Origin: Verticillium longisporum
Lineage: Eukaryota > Ascomycota > Sordariomycetes > Glomerellales > Plectosphaerellaceae
Direction of reading: 5' to 3'
Length of the DNA stretch: 64,000 nucleotides
Assembly (NCBI GenBank): GCA_019188255.1
Contig: JAETXT010000003.1
Span: 2,108,001-2,172,000 of the forward strand
Shown in pieces: positions 1 through 12,377 of this stretch (within the stretch, counting starts at the first letter, position 1; the number at the start of each line of letters is the position of its first letter). The notes beneath the pieces were generated by a model. The model was given only the letters and a program-made list of their open reading frames with translations, did not search any database and was not told the origin of the DNA. A program made the position numbers and the translations under genes.

Positions 1-1934
1 GAAGAAAGCCAAGAGGAAGACACAACGGTCCTCTGAGGCTACATTGGCCCCATCCTTCGCCTCTTTGCAATTGAAGAAGTTTGAGCTTGAGTTCGCCGTC
101 GACCCCTTATTCAAGAAAGCGTCTGCCGATTTTGACGAAGGTGGCGCCAAGGGTCTGCTACTCAACCACCTCATGATCGATTCGCAAGGTCGCATTGTAT
201 TCGACAGCAGCGACGATGTTGGTGACGCACAGACATCCAAGAGTCGCAAGCAGGACGAAGAAGCAGAAGACGACGATGCGGATGACACACATCAGGCTTC
301 CTTGGTCGATGGCGAGGACGACGTGGAGCCTGAGGAGGACAACGCGGATGTTCAGATCGATCTCGGTGTGCTTGGTGCCAGATTTTTCCCTGATCTTGGT
401 CGCCTTGACGAACTCGATGTCTGCCCGTCACTCAAATCCTTTGATCTTGGCAATCCATCCGGTTCGCTTGACATTCCATTCTTGAAGGCTCCTGAGGACT
501 GGCGGGATCAGAATAAGGAAGAAACCCCAGGCCTGGATCTCGGAGACACTTCTGGCATGTTCATTGATGGGGACAATGCGGCCGGGTTCGACGATGACGA
601 TCTCGGGCTGGGTGCCTTTGACATGGGCGCGGATGTCGCATTTGGCGAGGGTGGTGAGGCATGGGCCAGGAGGCCGCACTCGAGCCTCAAATGCGAGTTT
701 TCGATGCTGGTGAGGGTGATGAAGAGGGTGGCATGATCGACCAGGCGGGAGGCGACTATGTTGTCTCGATGAATCATGCACAGAAGGCAGAAAAGATGCA
801 CGAGGACATTCTTGGGTATTTCGACCAGGCATTACAGAAGAATTGGTCGAGTGCTGAGCACTGGAGGATACGAAAGATCAAAGACGCCGACAAGCCTATC
901 GGGCCCGCCAGGACGCGCAAAGAGAAAGCGCCGTTTGAGGTTGACTTCTCGGCGCCCCTGGACCAGAGCATCGCTGATGCCCTCTACACACAAGCGACCA
1001 GCAACTCAGTTATCTCCATGCCCAGAAAGGACTGGAAAACCAAGTCTCGCAACCTGCTTCCAGATGACAAGCACTTCAACTCCAAGTCCTTGCTTAACCT
1101 ATTCCTTAAGCCGAAAGCCCGACTCAGCAATCGCCGTATCGGCGGTGGTTTCGCCAACGCTTATCAGGATCGAGACGTTCCGGCCGGGGAGATGGACGAA
1201 GCTTTCTGGGCGCAACAGAAGGAGCCTCTGAACGCGCTGGGGGTGAGACGGAGTTACCCCAGGGAGATTACGACGCGAACTTCTTCCAGGACGACGCTCT
1301 TCCCTTCGCCGGCGGTATGGACGATGACGATGACATGGAATTCGCGGATGCCCGCGAACACTTCTCGCCCGGAGCCGAAGGCGACGCTGGCATGACGGAG
1401 GGTGTCGGTCTGACAGCGATCCTCAATGGCGAGACGATGGCGAACACGCTGGGAGCGTTTGGCACGACGCTTGTAACATCCACACGCCGCATTCGACCAG
1501 ACTACGTTCAGTATGCCCGTACGGCGAAGAAGGTTGATGTGAGGCGGTTGAAGGAGGAGATTTGGAAGGGCATGCGCCTGGACAAGTTGGAGGCGGTAAG
1601 TTACCAAGAGCTATTTCCGTTCGAGGATTCCACTGATACTGACATGTTCGAGCAGGAGGTTGACTCATCACAGTTGATGACGCCGCCACCGTCCTCTGAG
1701 GCACCCAGTGATGAGCATGGAAAAGACAAGATGCTCAAGTTCACCGAGGTCATGAATGACCTGCAGACGGTGTATCCCAAGCCAATGATGGAGGACATTT
1801 CTACAAGCTATTGCTTCATTTGTCTTCTCCATCTCGCCAATGAAAAGGGACTCGTCATCGAGAAAACGGCAGAGCTGAATGAGTTGGAAATCCGGAAGGA
1901 CTGGACAGCAGAGATTGCGGCGGGCGGCGAGTAA
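1..1934 (+). CDS. brn1: Condensin subunit 2 (kleisin, Brn1/CAP-H/Barren), 5'-truncated by window edge, two apparent frameshifts
   Basis: Non-SMC kleisin of condensin that bridges the Smc2/Smc4 heads and compacts mitotic chromosomes. The frame is open from base 2, so the N-terminus lies outside the window. Conserved Brn1 stretches are visible: KKFELEFAVDPLFKK, GLLLNHLMIDSQGRIVFDSS, the acidic middle, NLLPDDKHFNSKSLLNLFLK, RIRPDYVQYARTAKKVDVRRLK, and a C-terminal winged-helix-like region ending at TAG... stop 1932-1934 after KDWTAEIAAGGE. The protein runs through three frames: frame of base 2 to about 665, frame of base 661 to about 1240, then frame of base 1317. Neither junction has room for an intron; each fits loss of one base (near 663-673 and in the G5 run 1239-1243). 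One GT-AG intron of 60 nt is likely at 1596-1655. It is in frame and stop-free. Identity is confident; the frameshifts are probably sequence errors. Confidence 0.9.
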
Positions 1935-4900
1935 CCACTTTCAACGCGTAGAAATGATTTTTTTCCGGCAAGGGTGTGCAGAGCATCAAATTACGGGAAT
2001 TGGGTTTGGGCGGGTTTGTTGGTCCCGAAATGCCGTTATCATATGTACACTGGGTGGCACACAGGATCGGGGCATCTCGTATGATGAGAATGGGTGATGG
2101 TAATGAATATGCGTCCACGCGTCTCGCGTTTCACGTGTCAAGGCAGAAGTCATGAGTGATTGTTTAGTTCTGGCGAATGTGTGGGATTCTTATGGCCAGC
2201 AGTGCAGCAAGTATGGTTTGTAAACTAAGAAGTCTGGTCCGGTGTCTCAATCCGAGCAGGACTGGCTTCGATCTTCAGCATCTGGTGTATGCCCAGAAAT
2301 AGGAGTGAGCACAGCCAATTCAGCCTTTGAAAATTTGATGTTGATTAATCCTGTTCATCATGGGAGTTACTGTATACTGCCAGGCTCATTCGTCTTCGCA
2401 TCTGTCGGCTTTTCATGTGATGAAGCCAGGAGCAGCCTTCGCACCCAAACAAAGGGTACATGAAGGCCACACAGGCTTCATGCGGACATCCTACGTCCTT
2501 CCTTGACTTGCGCACCTATCAAGCCTGGACTCGCCGCCTCGGTCTAGGCATCTGAAGCCAGACATGGACGCTCCTTGGACTCCAAAACGTGTTATTTGCC
2601 TGCTGATAAAGCAGCCTTGAGAAACTACAATTGTGTGAAGGAAGAGAGGCGAACTTGGTGTCTATGCGCAAAAATTGAATCGTCAGATCTCCGAGCTCAA
2701 AGCCTCCGCCACTTGGTGCAAGACTTGACGATTGTCGCAGCCCACGAAATACCAGTTTGGGGGCATCAGGTAGACGGGTAGTGTCTACAAGAGCTTGAGT
2801 ATTTTGCACAGGGTACAATTTATGTTATTCTGCGGAGTTAAACCACCTTCTTGGCTAATTGTTCTTTAATATGGAGGAGGTCTGGCTCCTTTGTGCTAGG
2901 GAGATGCGGCGTGAGAGCCTCATATGATGAAGGCCAGGACACAGGATATTTAACTCTGCATAATCTTTTGAGTGGCCAATTGGGCTGCTTGTGACACAGT
3001 CATTCAGATGAACTTAAACAGACGTACCGCCTCCATTTCGTAAATAAGGGCAGTCAATCACATACCAGCTTGGAAAGAACACTCATCATGTGCAAACAAG
3101 TCTCTGCCTGTCTTCGAATCACCTCACGCACACGGGGTCACAACAAACCAGATGCCGCGCTGGAACCAGCAGTGGTGTGGTCAGGGCATCAAATTTCTTT
3201 CGTCTTGTTGTTTACTATCCATAAATAGCCAGATCTCGTGCTAGTAGCTAGGATCCACCGATTAAGACCATAAATAACGCGTCTTTCGCTGTTGCACAGA
3301 CCTATGTACCTTGCCTATTTTGCTAGAATGTGCCATCAGGAAGAGGTCCTGGTGATGATGATTACCTCAACCAACCCTTCGAAGGTTGTCGAGTATTGCT
3401 GTTATGTTGCGTCTGCAAGGCTTCTAGCAAGGCGCTTTGACAGATGATGATCAAGCTGGGTATTCAGCACGAAACTCTGTCTGTGTAGGTAGCAGAGGGT
3501 GCAAGACGTGTGTCGGTGGTGAAAGCTGTAGCCAGAACAAGCAATACAACATCATAAAATCATCAACAGAAGCCATTTTTAGAAGCCTTTAACACTTCCA
3601 CATCCGACTTAGACGAGCGTTTCCCGGCCTGCTGGCTTGGTCTGAAGGACACTGATCAGTGCCCTCGTTCCACTCTCTGCTTTTACAGACGAGCGGAATG
3701 GTATGCACCAGGAGCGACTCACGTGGAGTCTTGCTGGCTCAAGTAGGCTAGTCCAGCCCGAGATAGGTACTGAGGTTGTCGTGCCGGCCTGGCCAGACCA
3801 GGCCTTGTGACCAGGGTCAGCAAGCAGCCTTCGTGATAGGCTCAAGGAGGATTTTCTCCGGCCGACGGCCACACCATTCAGGCTTTACGCGCGATATCAG
3901 TCGCGATTCTTACCAATAGTCACCTACTTTTCCAGCTCGAATTGGACGGGAGGGTAAATAGGCGAGGCAAGGGAGAGCAGGTCGGGAGGTGGCTCACGCG
4001 AACCGGTTTATGGCAGGCGCCAAGAAGGGTCTTTCCGCCATGGACCCTGAAGACCTCCTCTGTGACGTAGTGGATGTCGCATACCGGGCCACGCTCGCCT
4101 CGGGTTGGCTGGGGAAGAAAGCGATCTTGAGGGGCGAAATGCAACTGCAACATTAGGGTGTACTGGAGAGCAGGCACGAATGGCTGCCGCGAGGCGTGCG
4201 TGGGCTCAGGGGACCTCGTTCTTCCGAACCTGCCTCTCTTCCTTGCCTTGGACCCCGTGCGTGGCTCCTGCTCCTCAAACCTATCGCCGTGAAGAGACTT
4301 CAGGGTCCGTCTCGCAGGGCCCCTCCTTCACTGCTTGAAGGGATCAGCGTAAGTATCCGAGCCATGACGGCGACTCCGCAGGTTCTTATCCGTCCACTTC
4401 CCATCAACATCAAACATTTCACCCCGACACTTCTGGCTCTAGAAGCTATTATCATGATTGTTCTGCGCATCGGCAGTCTTTATCTTTTTCCTACACGTTA
4501 ATGATGGAGCACGTCCCCGTGTTCGTGCATTTTCATTCCCCTGTCCATCAACCCTAGACCTGTTTCCCCTGCTTCGAACCAGAAGTTCTCCCAAGAAAAA
4601 GAATCATAACATCAACGCCCGACGGAGATTCTTCCGGGCGCGCCATCCTGACGAACCTTTCCGGTGGCACGAAAGAAGCCCAACGCATATGCCAAATCAT
4701 GAGGGTATTCAAGTACACGCCAAGTCAGTCCGTCGAGTCGAGTCAAGCCATCGTCCCACCCAAGCAAACCGCAAGACAAATTCATCAACCACGAACGTGG
4801 CAGCATCGTCGTGGTGCCGCACCACGGAAAAAATAATTCCCAACCAAGGACGCTAGACTTTACAGAGTCGGTCCGTCGTTCTGAGACAAACAGTCTCGTC

Positions 4901-5131
4901 TTCAACTCTCACGACGGCCAACAATCTCCCCTGCTCTGAGCAATGCACTCATGCCGTCTAAGTTTGGATCCGCCTTCGCTGGACCGATAACGCCTTCGTG
5001 GACGCTAATGGATGTGCGCGACGACGTTGTTGATGCGTCGGTGGCTCCCGACGAGCCGGATGATGAATATTTGACCAAAGGAGGTGGTCCTCGTTGGTCT
5101 GACCAGTGTTAGCCTACGACTCAAGCCGTCT
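1935..5131. other. Gene-free interval between two convergent genes (3.2 kb)
   Basis: Lies between the stop codons of brn1 (+) and the SAM/HMG-box gene (-). The open frames here are all below about 135 codons, overlap on both strands and resemble no family I know. Parts will be 3' UTRs. I see no tRNA, repeat array or transposon. The size is odd for a convergent pair in a fungus, so a non-coding RNA or a lost gene remains possible. Confidence 0.5.
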
Positions 5132-6787
5132 TCAGACAACAGACATACCAGTGATAACGCCCATGGCATCGGGTCCCGGGACATGTGTCGCAGAGAAGAC
5201 ATCATGTTTTGCGGGCTGTCCGAAAAAAGGCATTGGTCTCTGTTCGTATGCAGCGGGCGGCGATGGCTTGCTTGACGACAGCAGCGCGTGAATGGGCAGC
5301 GAAGCATCGCCGGGCATCCTACTGTAGGCTGGCCCTGGTGATCCCGCACTCCCCGCTGAGGACATTTCGTGCTTCAACAACGGCATCATTGGACCAGAAT
5401 GTGGTGGCGGTACCGGGCCCGGCGCGTACCCGCCGAGCCCATGATAGTCTGATGTCCTAGTAACGCCAGCCATGCGATCACCGTTGAACACATCCGACAA
5501 GGAGGGTAAATGTTGAGACACCCCATTCTCCGGACTCGCATGCCTGTCTGACCATGTCGGCCTTCGTGCCCGCTGATGAGGGCCATGCGGACTGCCCGAG
5601 ATTCCGACAGGGGATCGCTCTATTTCAAAGGCTGTGCTGGCTGGCGAATGCATCGACTCTTCGACGGTATGTTGATGCGACAGAGTTGGCGCAAATGGAT
5701 AATCCGGCATGGACGTTACGGATCCTACCCTGTCCTTTCGTGTTGTCGAACCATCACTTGCCATGACGCTGTCGCTACCACTGCCAGTACCACTGCCGCC
5801 AGGAGTGACGCTAGCACTGCTGCCTTGATGAACTCTGGTAGCATTGGCATCCAGCTTCAATCGTTTAGTACCATTCTTGGCAGCTTCCAGCGACTGTTAG
5901 CGACCCCTCCAGATCAGCGCACGTGATTTGCACCGTCCAGTCACGTACCTTGGTTTTGGTGAAGCTGCTTCTGCTTGAACTCATGGAGATACTGGGCATA
6001 CTTCTTGTACTCGTATGTTTTCTTATACTCTGCCAGATCTTGGTTGTACTTTTCCTTGGCGTTCAATGCCTGCGTCTCGAAGGGCTCCTTTTCGACAGGT
6101 GACAGGCTCTGCCAATTCTCTCCCACAAGCTTTGCGATCTCGGTGAAGGTTAGGTTGCGACCCTTCAAATCATCGCGCATTTCTACTGCTTGTCAACATT
6201 GAGAGCGCCTTCCACGTTATGTTGCAAAACGTACTATTGGAGAACAACACATATGCGGACGGCGGCCTCTCGGGTGCATTCTCATCCGGCTATGCTCATG
6301 ATCAGTATTCGCCATCCATGCCCGGGCCGGCAAGCACCTACCTTTGGATGTCGTCGGTACTTTCGCTTCGTGACAACAGCTACGTCCTTCGAATCTGGCT
6401 TGATGGGTTCTGGTTTGGTATTTTCTGTACGAGTATCCTCAACACTTGCTCGGATAGGAGACACAAGTGAGGCGTCTGGGGCCAGCCCTCTCGAGTTCGC
6501 AATCCGCCTTTGAAGTTTCTGCACAATTGTGTCAGCATCGAAAAATCGCCAACAAGATCGACGAGCACTGCTTACCCTTCGATGGCCTAGCTTCACTCCC
6601 AGAGCATCGCTGCAAGCCATGTGGATCAGCATACATCCTGTGCAACAGAGTATTGTCCAATCACTCACAGGTCTGATTCTGTTATATCCAATATGGTAGC
6701 CCATGTATCGAAGCCTTGCTCGACGAAGGTATCCAGGTATTGCAAGATCCCCAACTCCGCGAAGATCGTGCCCAAGCCTTGGGCCAT
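5132..6787 (-). CDS. SAM-domain plus HMG-box putative transcription regulator
   Basis: Predicted nuclear DNA-binding protein of 456 aa with six exons. Introns (plus coordinates) are 6610-6668, 6519-6575, 6290-6341, 6183-6234 and 5884-5948, and the spliced frame closes exactly. The start ATG at 6787 gives MAQGLGTIFAELGI, leading directly into a SAM-like domain (about residues 3-65: GFDTWATILDITESDL, then DALGVKLGHRR, KLQRRIANSRG). An HMG box follows at about 117-196 (ERPPSAYVLFSNKMRDDLKG, then FTEIAKLVGENWQSLSP and EKYNQDLAEYKK). A basic KNGTKRLKL patch may be a nuclear signal. The C-terminal half is Ser/Pro/Gly-rich and disordered. Several fungal HMG-box regulators act in sexual development, but nothing here shows the target genes. 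The family is confident; the exact role is unknown. It reads away from the 5.5-kb gap and the tRNA-His gene. Confidence 0.85.
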
Positions 6788-9182
6788 GCAGACGAATTGT
6801 ACCGATGGCGTCGGTGCCCGCTTGTGGTCGGTTGATTCCTTGCGTCTTCGCTGCCTATCGATTGGCGGCGTTTGGGCGTATTTTGTGCTCCTTCAATCAA
6901 TCATCCGTCTTTTGAACTTCAAATGTTCTACTTGATGGGTCGATTTGTGGTTGATCGATGTACAGCAGGATGCTATGTCGTCGTCAGTCGATCGAGGCGT
7001 TCTCTTTCGTGTGGTTGGAATATGCGACGTCTGTCGGAAGTCAAAACACTGCGATTGTGCGAGCTGTCGAAATCGGTCGTTCAAGAGCCCAGCTAAATGT
7101 CGACAGAATGCTCGATCTTATTTCGGATTCCAGGTGGTTCGAAAATGGCAGCGACGTCGCATGTGTCAAATGAAAGTGGTCGTGGATCGTGTGGTCTGGT
7201 TGTGGGAATGGCAATCATCAGCAGGTGTGTCGGTGGTCAGTCTTGTCACAACACCCAAAATGGTATGCGGCAGACGTGTTGTGGATATACCCAACGGTTG
7301 GTCGCAACGGAGGTGCAAGATCTCGATGACATGGTCGAGTAGACCGAATGCTCGGTTGTGGAGACACGCTAGATCGACCAAAGAGGAAAGGCTCTAAGAT
7401 CATGGTGGGATATGCATGTGCAGTCCAGAGGTCCATCTGAAAAGCAGCGGCAAGTTGCAAGCCAGCCATCCGACCGCCCCCTCCCCCGAAACTGGCTGAA
7501 GAGGATATTGTGTACACCCCAAACCAAAAGAAAGTACGCACACTGACTTACCTGGCAAGATTTCTGGAGCTGATCAGAGGACTTGGGGTTTCGGAGAATG
7601 GCCGGATGCTGGAACAGAGAGCAATGGATCATCTGGTCAGGTTCGAGAAACCAAACACAGGTCGAGATGCGTAATAGTGTTGACGGACAGCAGTAGAGAC
7701 CCCGCCTTCAGAGAAAGAGAGAGGGAGGGAAAGAGGAGTAGCTGGTGCGGTGCTTGGGGCACCAATGTGTCGCCTTGTGTGTTTCTTGAGGGAGGGATGG
7801 CAGTGAGCCGGAACTGATGTTGAGGTACGTAGGCGAGCCGGCGTACAAGCAAGGTACCGAGTCTGGCGGATCTACTCTTTACAGGGGTACAAAGCCTCTG
7901 TCAACCATCTGTGGGACAGCGTTTGGACAACGGAAGGGCAGTCGACCATCCAAATATGCACCTGACGATGAAGAAGACTGGCAAAACTGGCCAGGGGACT
8001 CCTGGTTAGTCGAGCCAAGACCGGCTGCCTGAGATGGGGCTAAATCACTAGGTTTCCGTCGTTCGCAACGCAAGAACGGACTCAAGACTGGACGTACATT
8101 CTGCACACCCACAGGGACACGGGGATAGTGAGCACCCTTCCAAGGGGGTGGGCGTGCACATAGCCAGAATCTCCACATACGACAACAGTCGTGGCAAGGA
8201 TCCGGCCAAAAAGCCACCAGGAACCTACCTTGTGGGTTCTCCGACCAGACGATGTCTCATCGCACAGGCGCCGCCTGGTATTCAATAAAGTTGTCGAAAG
8301 CACTTCTACATCTCGAGAGACAACGGGGCAAGACAAACGGACAAAACAACATCTCGATCTTGCTATCTAACAACACAAGGCTGGCCTGACATCATAATTA
8401 CCTTGAGAAACCGAAGCTTCTCGCCAGTCAGAAACACACGATCGGACAACAGTGGAGCCTGGAGAAACGGACTCCATGCTCCGCCTGGACAGTCAATGAA
8501 CGGTGCGCAAGAGAAGATGGATCAGACACCACCAGAGGAAAACCAGCAACTGGCTCCCGATTACCCGTCAAGGACAGAATCTCGATTTGCATCGGCTTCA
8601 AGGGCATTTTGTGTGATTGTCGAAGTGTGGAAACGCAAAGAAAAGCACGCCGGAGACAGTGTGGTTGTTTTGCTAACACGACACCCCCAGTCAATGATGG
8701 TGGTCGGTAGGCCCGCTGCAAGTGACCAATTATGTGAGCATGCTGCAGAACCAGCGTCGCGCATCGTACTTTTGAGTCTGGATCGAGGGCCTCTGGCCTC
8801 CGTCCACCCAACCTTCATCCAAGTGCGTGGTGTTTCGCACGGAGAGGCGCTGGTGGCCGGAAAGTCTACTGCGGCATCTGCAAGTGAGACAAGCTCGACA
8901 TACCTAGCTAGTCGACTGCACATGAGAAAGAACCACTGTCGTCAAAGGCACGCTGTCGCCTCTTTTCCCCAAGCCTACAATTATACACCGTCACAGCAGC
9001 CTCTTGACTAATCGTTGGGCCCGGGGCGAACTAAACCATGAGGTAAGCACTGCCAATGGACACTGAGTCAAACTCCCAAACAGACATCAAGGGGCGAACG
9101 TGGGCAGCCATATCTAAGGTTGGCAAGTTACAGGTGGCTGGGTGACGCCCGATCAGGGGGTCATGTACGTCTTCATGATTGC

Positions 9183-9222
9183 AGGTCACCAGTAGGTCAC
9201 CAGTAGGTCACCAGTAGGTCAT
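9183..9222. repeat. 11-bp tandem repeat, about 3.6 copies
   Basis: The unit aggtcaccagt is repeated head to tail three times, followed by a partial copy that diverges at its seventh base. It lies in the large intergenic gap, far from any called exon. Confidence 0.85.
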
Positions 9223-12200
9223 CGACGAACGCAACCCTCTCTGGCGAGAATGGACTCATCGATCGGTTGTATAACGTACATGGGGCGTGGGTGATCAATG
9301 GCAAACCTGGTAGAAGCGCATGTCACACCTCATGGCATTTTACACCGATGGCACATGGCGGAACCATTTCGCCGCTCAGATTCCCACCTGAGCAAACATG
9401 ACAATCCTCACAATCTCGATGACAACGGCCACTGACAGGCGATGCCGCCTCCCCCTCGCCCCATCGCCCCCGTCCCCCCGCCTCAGAACCAGAAGGCATG
9501 ATGTTACCACAAGGAATAGGGTGACGGCCCAGGTGAACGCCATGTATCAGATGGTAGGTAAGTGCTCGTGATCTCCAGCGTCAGCGAATACTTTGAATGA
9601 GCCAACCGCCTGCTCCGATGCGACAGTTCGCACTTCGAACGAGACAGTACGCTGAAGCATTGGTGATGGCATATCAATGTGGTTTGGCTCAGTGACGCCA
9701 GGTCTTCCTGTTCGATCTCACTTACGACTCATGCTGACCTCGTAATCACCAAGCCGCCAACCCTTTCAGGGTCTGAGAAGCACGAGGCACTGTCCGCGAA
9801 TTCGAGGCCATGAGTGCGCTATACGAGCAAATCTGAAGAGAGAGGCCATCCTTCAGCTGCCAAGGTACTCTGGCCTTGTCCGTCAAAGACTCCAGCCGCA
9901 GTCGGTCGTCCGCGCGCACACCCGGCGATTCGATTGCGGGTGGGGAGAAGGGGGTGGGAAGAATGTAAGGGGGGGGGGCGACCTATCAATTGTCAGCCCG
10001 TGCATGGCGCTGTGCTGCCAGGGCAATTGGGCTGGGCCAGCTGCGAGCCGCGGGAGCGCAGGAGTGCGCACCGTATCTGCCTGAACCTACCTAGGCATCT
10101 AATACTGGAGGGTGCAGGGGCGAGGCTAGCAGGTGAAAATGGATTACTTTATTACCACTCTGCGCAAGGGCTGGCTGGGACAAAAAAGGTCGTCTTCGGC
10201 GGAGCCCCACGGCCTCGAACCTGGGCTCAGCTTCCACATGACGTAGGCCGGCACGTCTAGAATCGCATTGCATCGCACGTCTACCTACCACCATTGCATT
10301 GCACCTTTGCCATGACCAACAGAAAGGTGGGAAAATCATGAATGGGTTTGAGAGATTTCGATGCTAGGACACGACGAGGCGAATAAGGCCTTGGCAACCA
10401 GCACGCTTGAATGGCAAAGACGGGGGGGGGGGTGAAAAGGGGCACCAGAGGCAAAGAAGTGGCTTTCGTGGGCGATTCTCGATGGCTAACACAGAATTGC
10501 GATTTACCGCGATGCAAAAGCGGCCTCACTGGGTCTACATGACGATTCGAAGTCCCCTGGGCTCATGGGAGTCATGTCATTCCGGCATGACCCAGCCTTG
10601 TCTGCCGACAAGCTCATGGGTCGCCTGTCGCAAGTTGCACACACACACAAGGCTGGCGGGAAAGGGGGCCAGTCGATTGATTTTGATTTCTGACGGCAGG
10701 GGAGCATCTCGATGCAGGCGGTTTGCGGGTGTCGTGCCTACATCAGTTGTTCGCCATATCTTGTGCGAGGGAGAGGGGGGAGGGGGGGCGGTCTATGTCA
10801 CCCGAGAAACTATTTGTTGGTCTATCAAGATGGTTTTTGACGATCACAGCCTCGAAATGCCGTCATCGCATCGAGATGGGAGACGAGAGAGGAGAGAATA
10901 GCAGGCGGCGGGTGTGGGAAAGAAATGGGGGTTGTACCGTTTTGGGTGCGACGACAGGGACGAGGATGAAGAGGACAGACAGGACCATATGGAACAACCA
11001 ACAGGAGAACAGAACGTGCGTGCGGGACAACAGGTAAGGGCAAAAGGGCGAGCCGTGGGTGGGCGTTCGACGGCCGTCGGTCGGAGGGGGTGGTTGGTCC
11101 TGAGTCCGGGGGCGTGAATGCCACACCGTCTGATATCATTAGATTCCGTCCGGGACCTTGTGGCATCGAAGTCGACGTTTCTCGATCCCGCCGTGGAGGG
11201 TACGATTTCGGCCGGGGCGGAGATGGATCAGCATCTGACAACTGGCGCGCCATCGAGGGCGCAGGGGCAGCGGGAGCCCAACTCTGCCTTTGGGGCCAAG
11301 ATGGGTGGGGATTACCTGGCCGGTGGGTACGCTAGAGTCTTTGAATGTGCCCTGCCAGTTGCGGGGCCCGGCTCGTGGTGGTGGAAGGCGCCTCTCCCCC
11401 CCCTTCTGCTGTTGCTCTCTCTAATAAAGCCCTTCCTTCATTAAACCCCCGTTCGATGTTGCCGCTTTTACACATCTGCCATGTTGCAAGGCCCCTCCCC
11501 CCCCAGGCGTCCCTGATCAAGGGAAACACCAAGGAGCCATATTCGCTTGCGTTTTCAAGATGCAAGCAAGGTGCCTGGACTACTTGTCATTGGATAGTCG
11601 GAGTTCATTCCATGTCGAGGTCGAGGGGGTGAGAGGGTCTTGTTGAATGACGATGGCCTCGCGTGTTCCGCAATGCCAGTTTTCCTTTCCTCTGCCTTGC
11701 CATTTTCTTCTTTTCTCTCTCTCTCTGTTCCTTTCTTTCCCGGCCAGGTCTGGCCTCGCTTGCCTGTCCCCGCCGAAACTTGCTTTATTTTCCACGCCAG
11801 TGACAGTGACCTCCCTCGCGAAACGAGCCACGGAGGCGGCTCCGGTGTAGATGCCGTCTCTTGACTAGCCGATGTAGGAGACCTCTTCGGCCTGCTTCGA
11901 ACAACCTTGTCTAAAAGTGGACGCGCCACGGCAGAAGAATGTCATCTGTCAGGTGCGGCAGCCTAGCGCCGAGATGGCTCATGTCGAGACGGACTGACAC
12001 TTGATATCACCACGACCGTCGATGCAGGGGCAGAAGCAGCCCCCACGACGACGCGGCACGCGGACAAAGGTGTAAGCCAGTACGGCAATATGTGGCCTGG
12101 TGCTGTGATAGGATACTAGCTCTTCGACATGGTGTCATGGGCAGTCAGGTGGACATGCCACTCTGCCGTTGCCTGGCATGGTATTTGTTTCGAACGGACG

Positions 12201-12281
12201 GCAAGTGATAAATAGTGGCGGCGGCGGCAGCAGCAGAAACACGGTGAAGCAAAAAGTATGTCGTTTGGAGCGGCAAACGAC

Positions 12282-12286
12282 AAAAA
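12282..12286 (-). terminator. RNA polymerase III terminator (T5) of tRNA-His
   Basis: Five consecutive T residues on the minus strand begin four bases past the discriminator base of the tRNA, the usual distance and form for Pol III termination. Confidence 0.75.
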
Positions 12287-12290
12287 GGTG

Positions 12291-12377
12291 TGCTCCGAGG
12301 CGGATTCGAACTGCCGTCAATGCAGTATTGTAGTAAGAACCACAATGCATCATCCTAACCAACTAGACGATCGAAGC
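12291..12377 (-). tRNA. tRNA-His (anticodon GUG) with a 14-nt intron
   Basis: Minus-strand cloverleaf of 87 nt. The 7-bp acceptor stem pairs GCTTCGA with TCGGAGC (one G-T wobble), with discriminator A. The D arm contains TAGTTGGTTAGG, an A-box-like element. The 5-bp anticodon stem is ATGCA/TGCAT and the loop reads TTGTGG...C, which gives anticodon GTG. A 14-nt intron (plus 12326-12339) sits between positions 37 and 38, the canonical site. Its CTACAA pairs with the TTGTGG of the anticodon loop, as in other nuclear tRNA introns. The T arm has TTCGAAT, but its stem GGCAG/CCGCC carries one A-C mismatch that also alters the first base of the B box. The mature tRNA would be 73 nt. It is probably functional, but the mismatch leaves some doubt. 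Confidence 0.85.

Larger units (their letters stand above)
6788..12290. other. Gene-free interval (5.5 kb) upstream of the SAM/HMG-box gene
   Basis: Presumably holds the promoter and any long leader of the HMG-box gene. The longest frame is 8403-9011 (+, 202 codons). It has no recognisable domain and is matched by frames of similar size on the other strand, so I do not call it. G- and C-homopolymers (for example near 9970 and 10420) and an 11-bp tandem repeat at 9183-9222 are present. No gene could be supported. Confidence 0.45.

Noticed and set aside
1596..1655. In-frame, stop-free introns (also at 29550, 35981, 40834 and 52765) as possible regulated intron retention
   Set aside because: Five of about 36 introns is roughly what chance gives for introns of this length, so no special signal.
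6945..7397. Cysteine-rich stretch (CDVCRKSKHCDCASC) that recalls a Zn2Cys6 binuclear cluster
   Set aside because: Cys spacing does not fit C-x2-C-x6-C with the following C-x2-C-x6-C, and there is no supporting downstream coding frame.
8403..9011. 202-codon plus-strand frame in the large gap
   Set aside because: No recognisable domain, comparable frames on the other strand, and no splice or composition support.
10195..10240. ctcgaacc motif resembling a tRNA B box on the minus strand
   Set aside because: The flanks do not form a T stem or acceptor stem; no cloverleaf.
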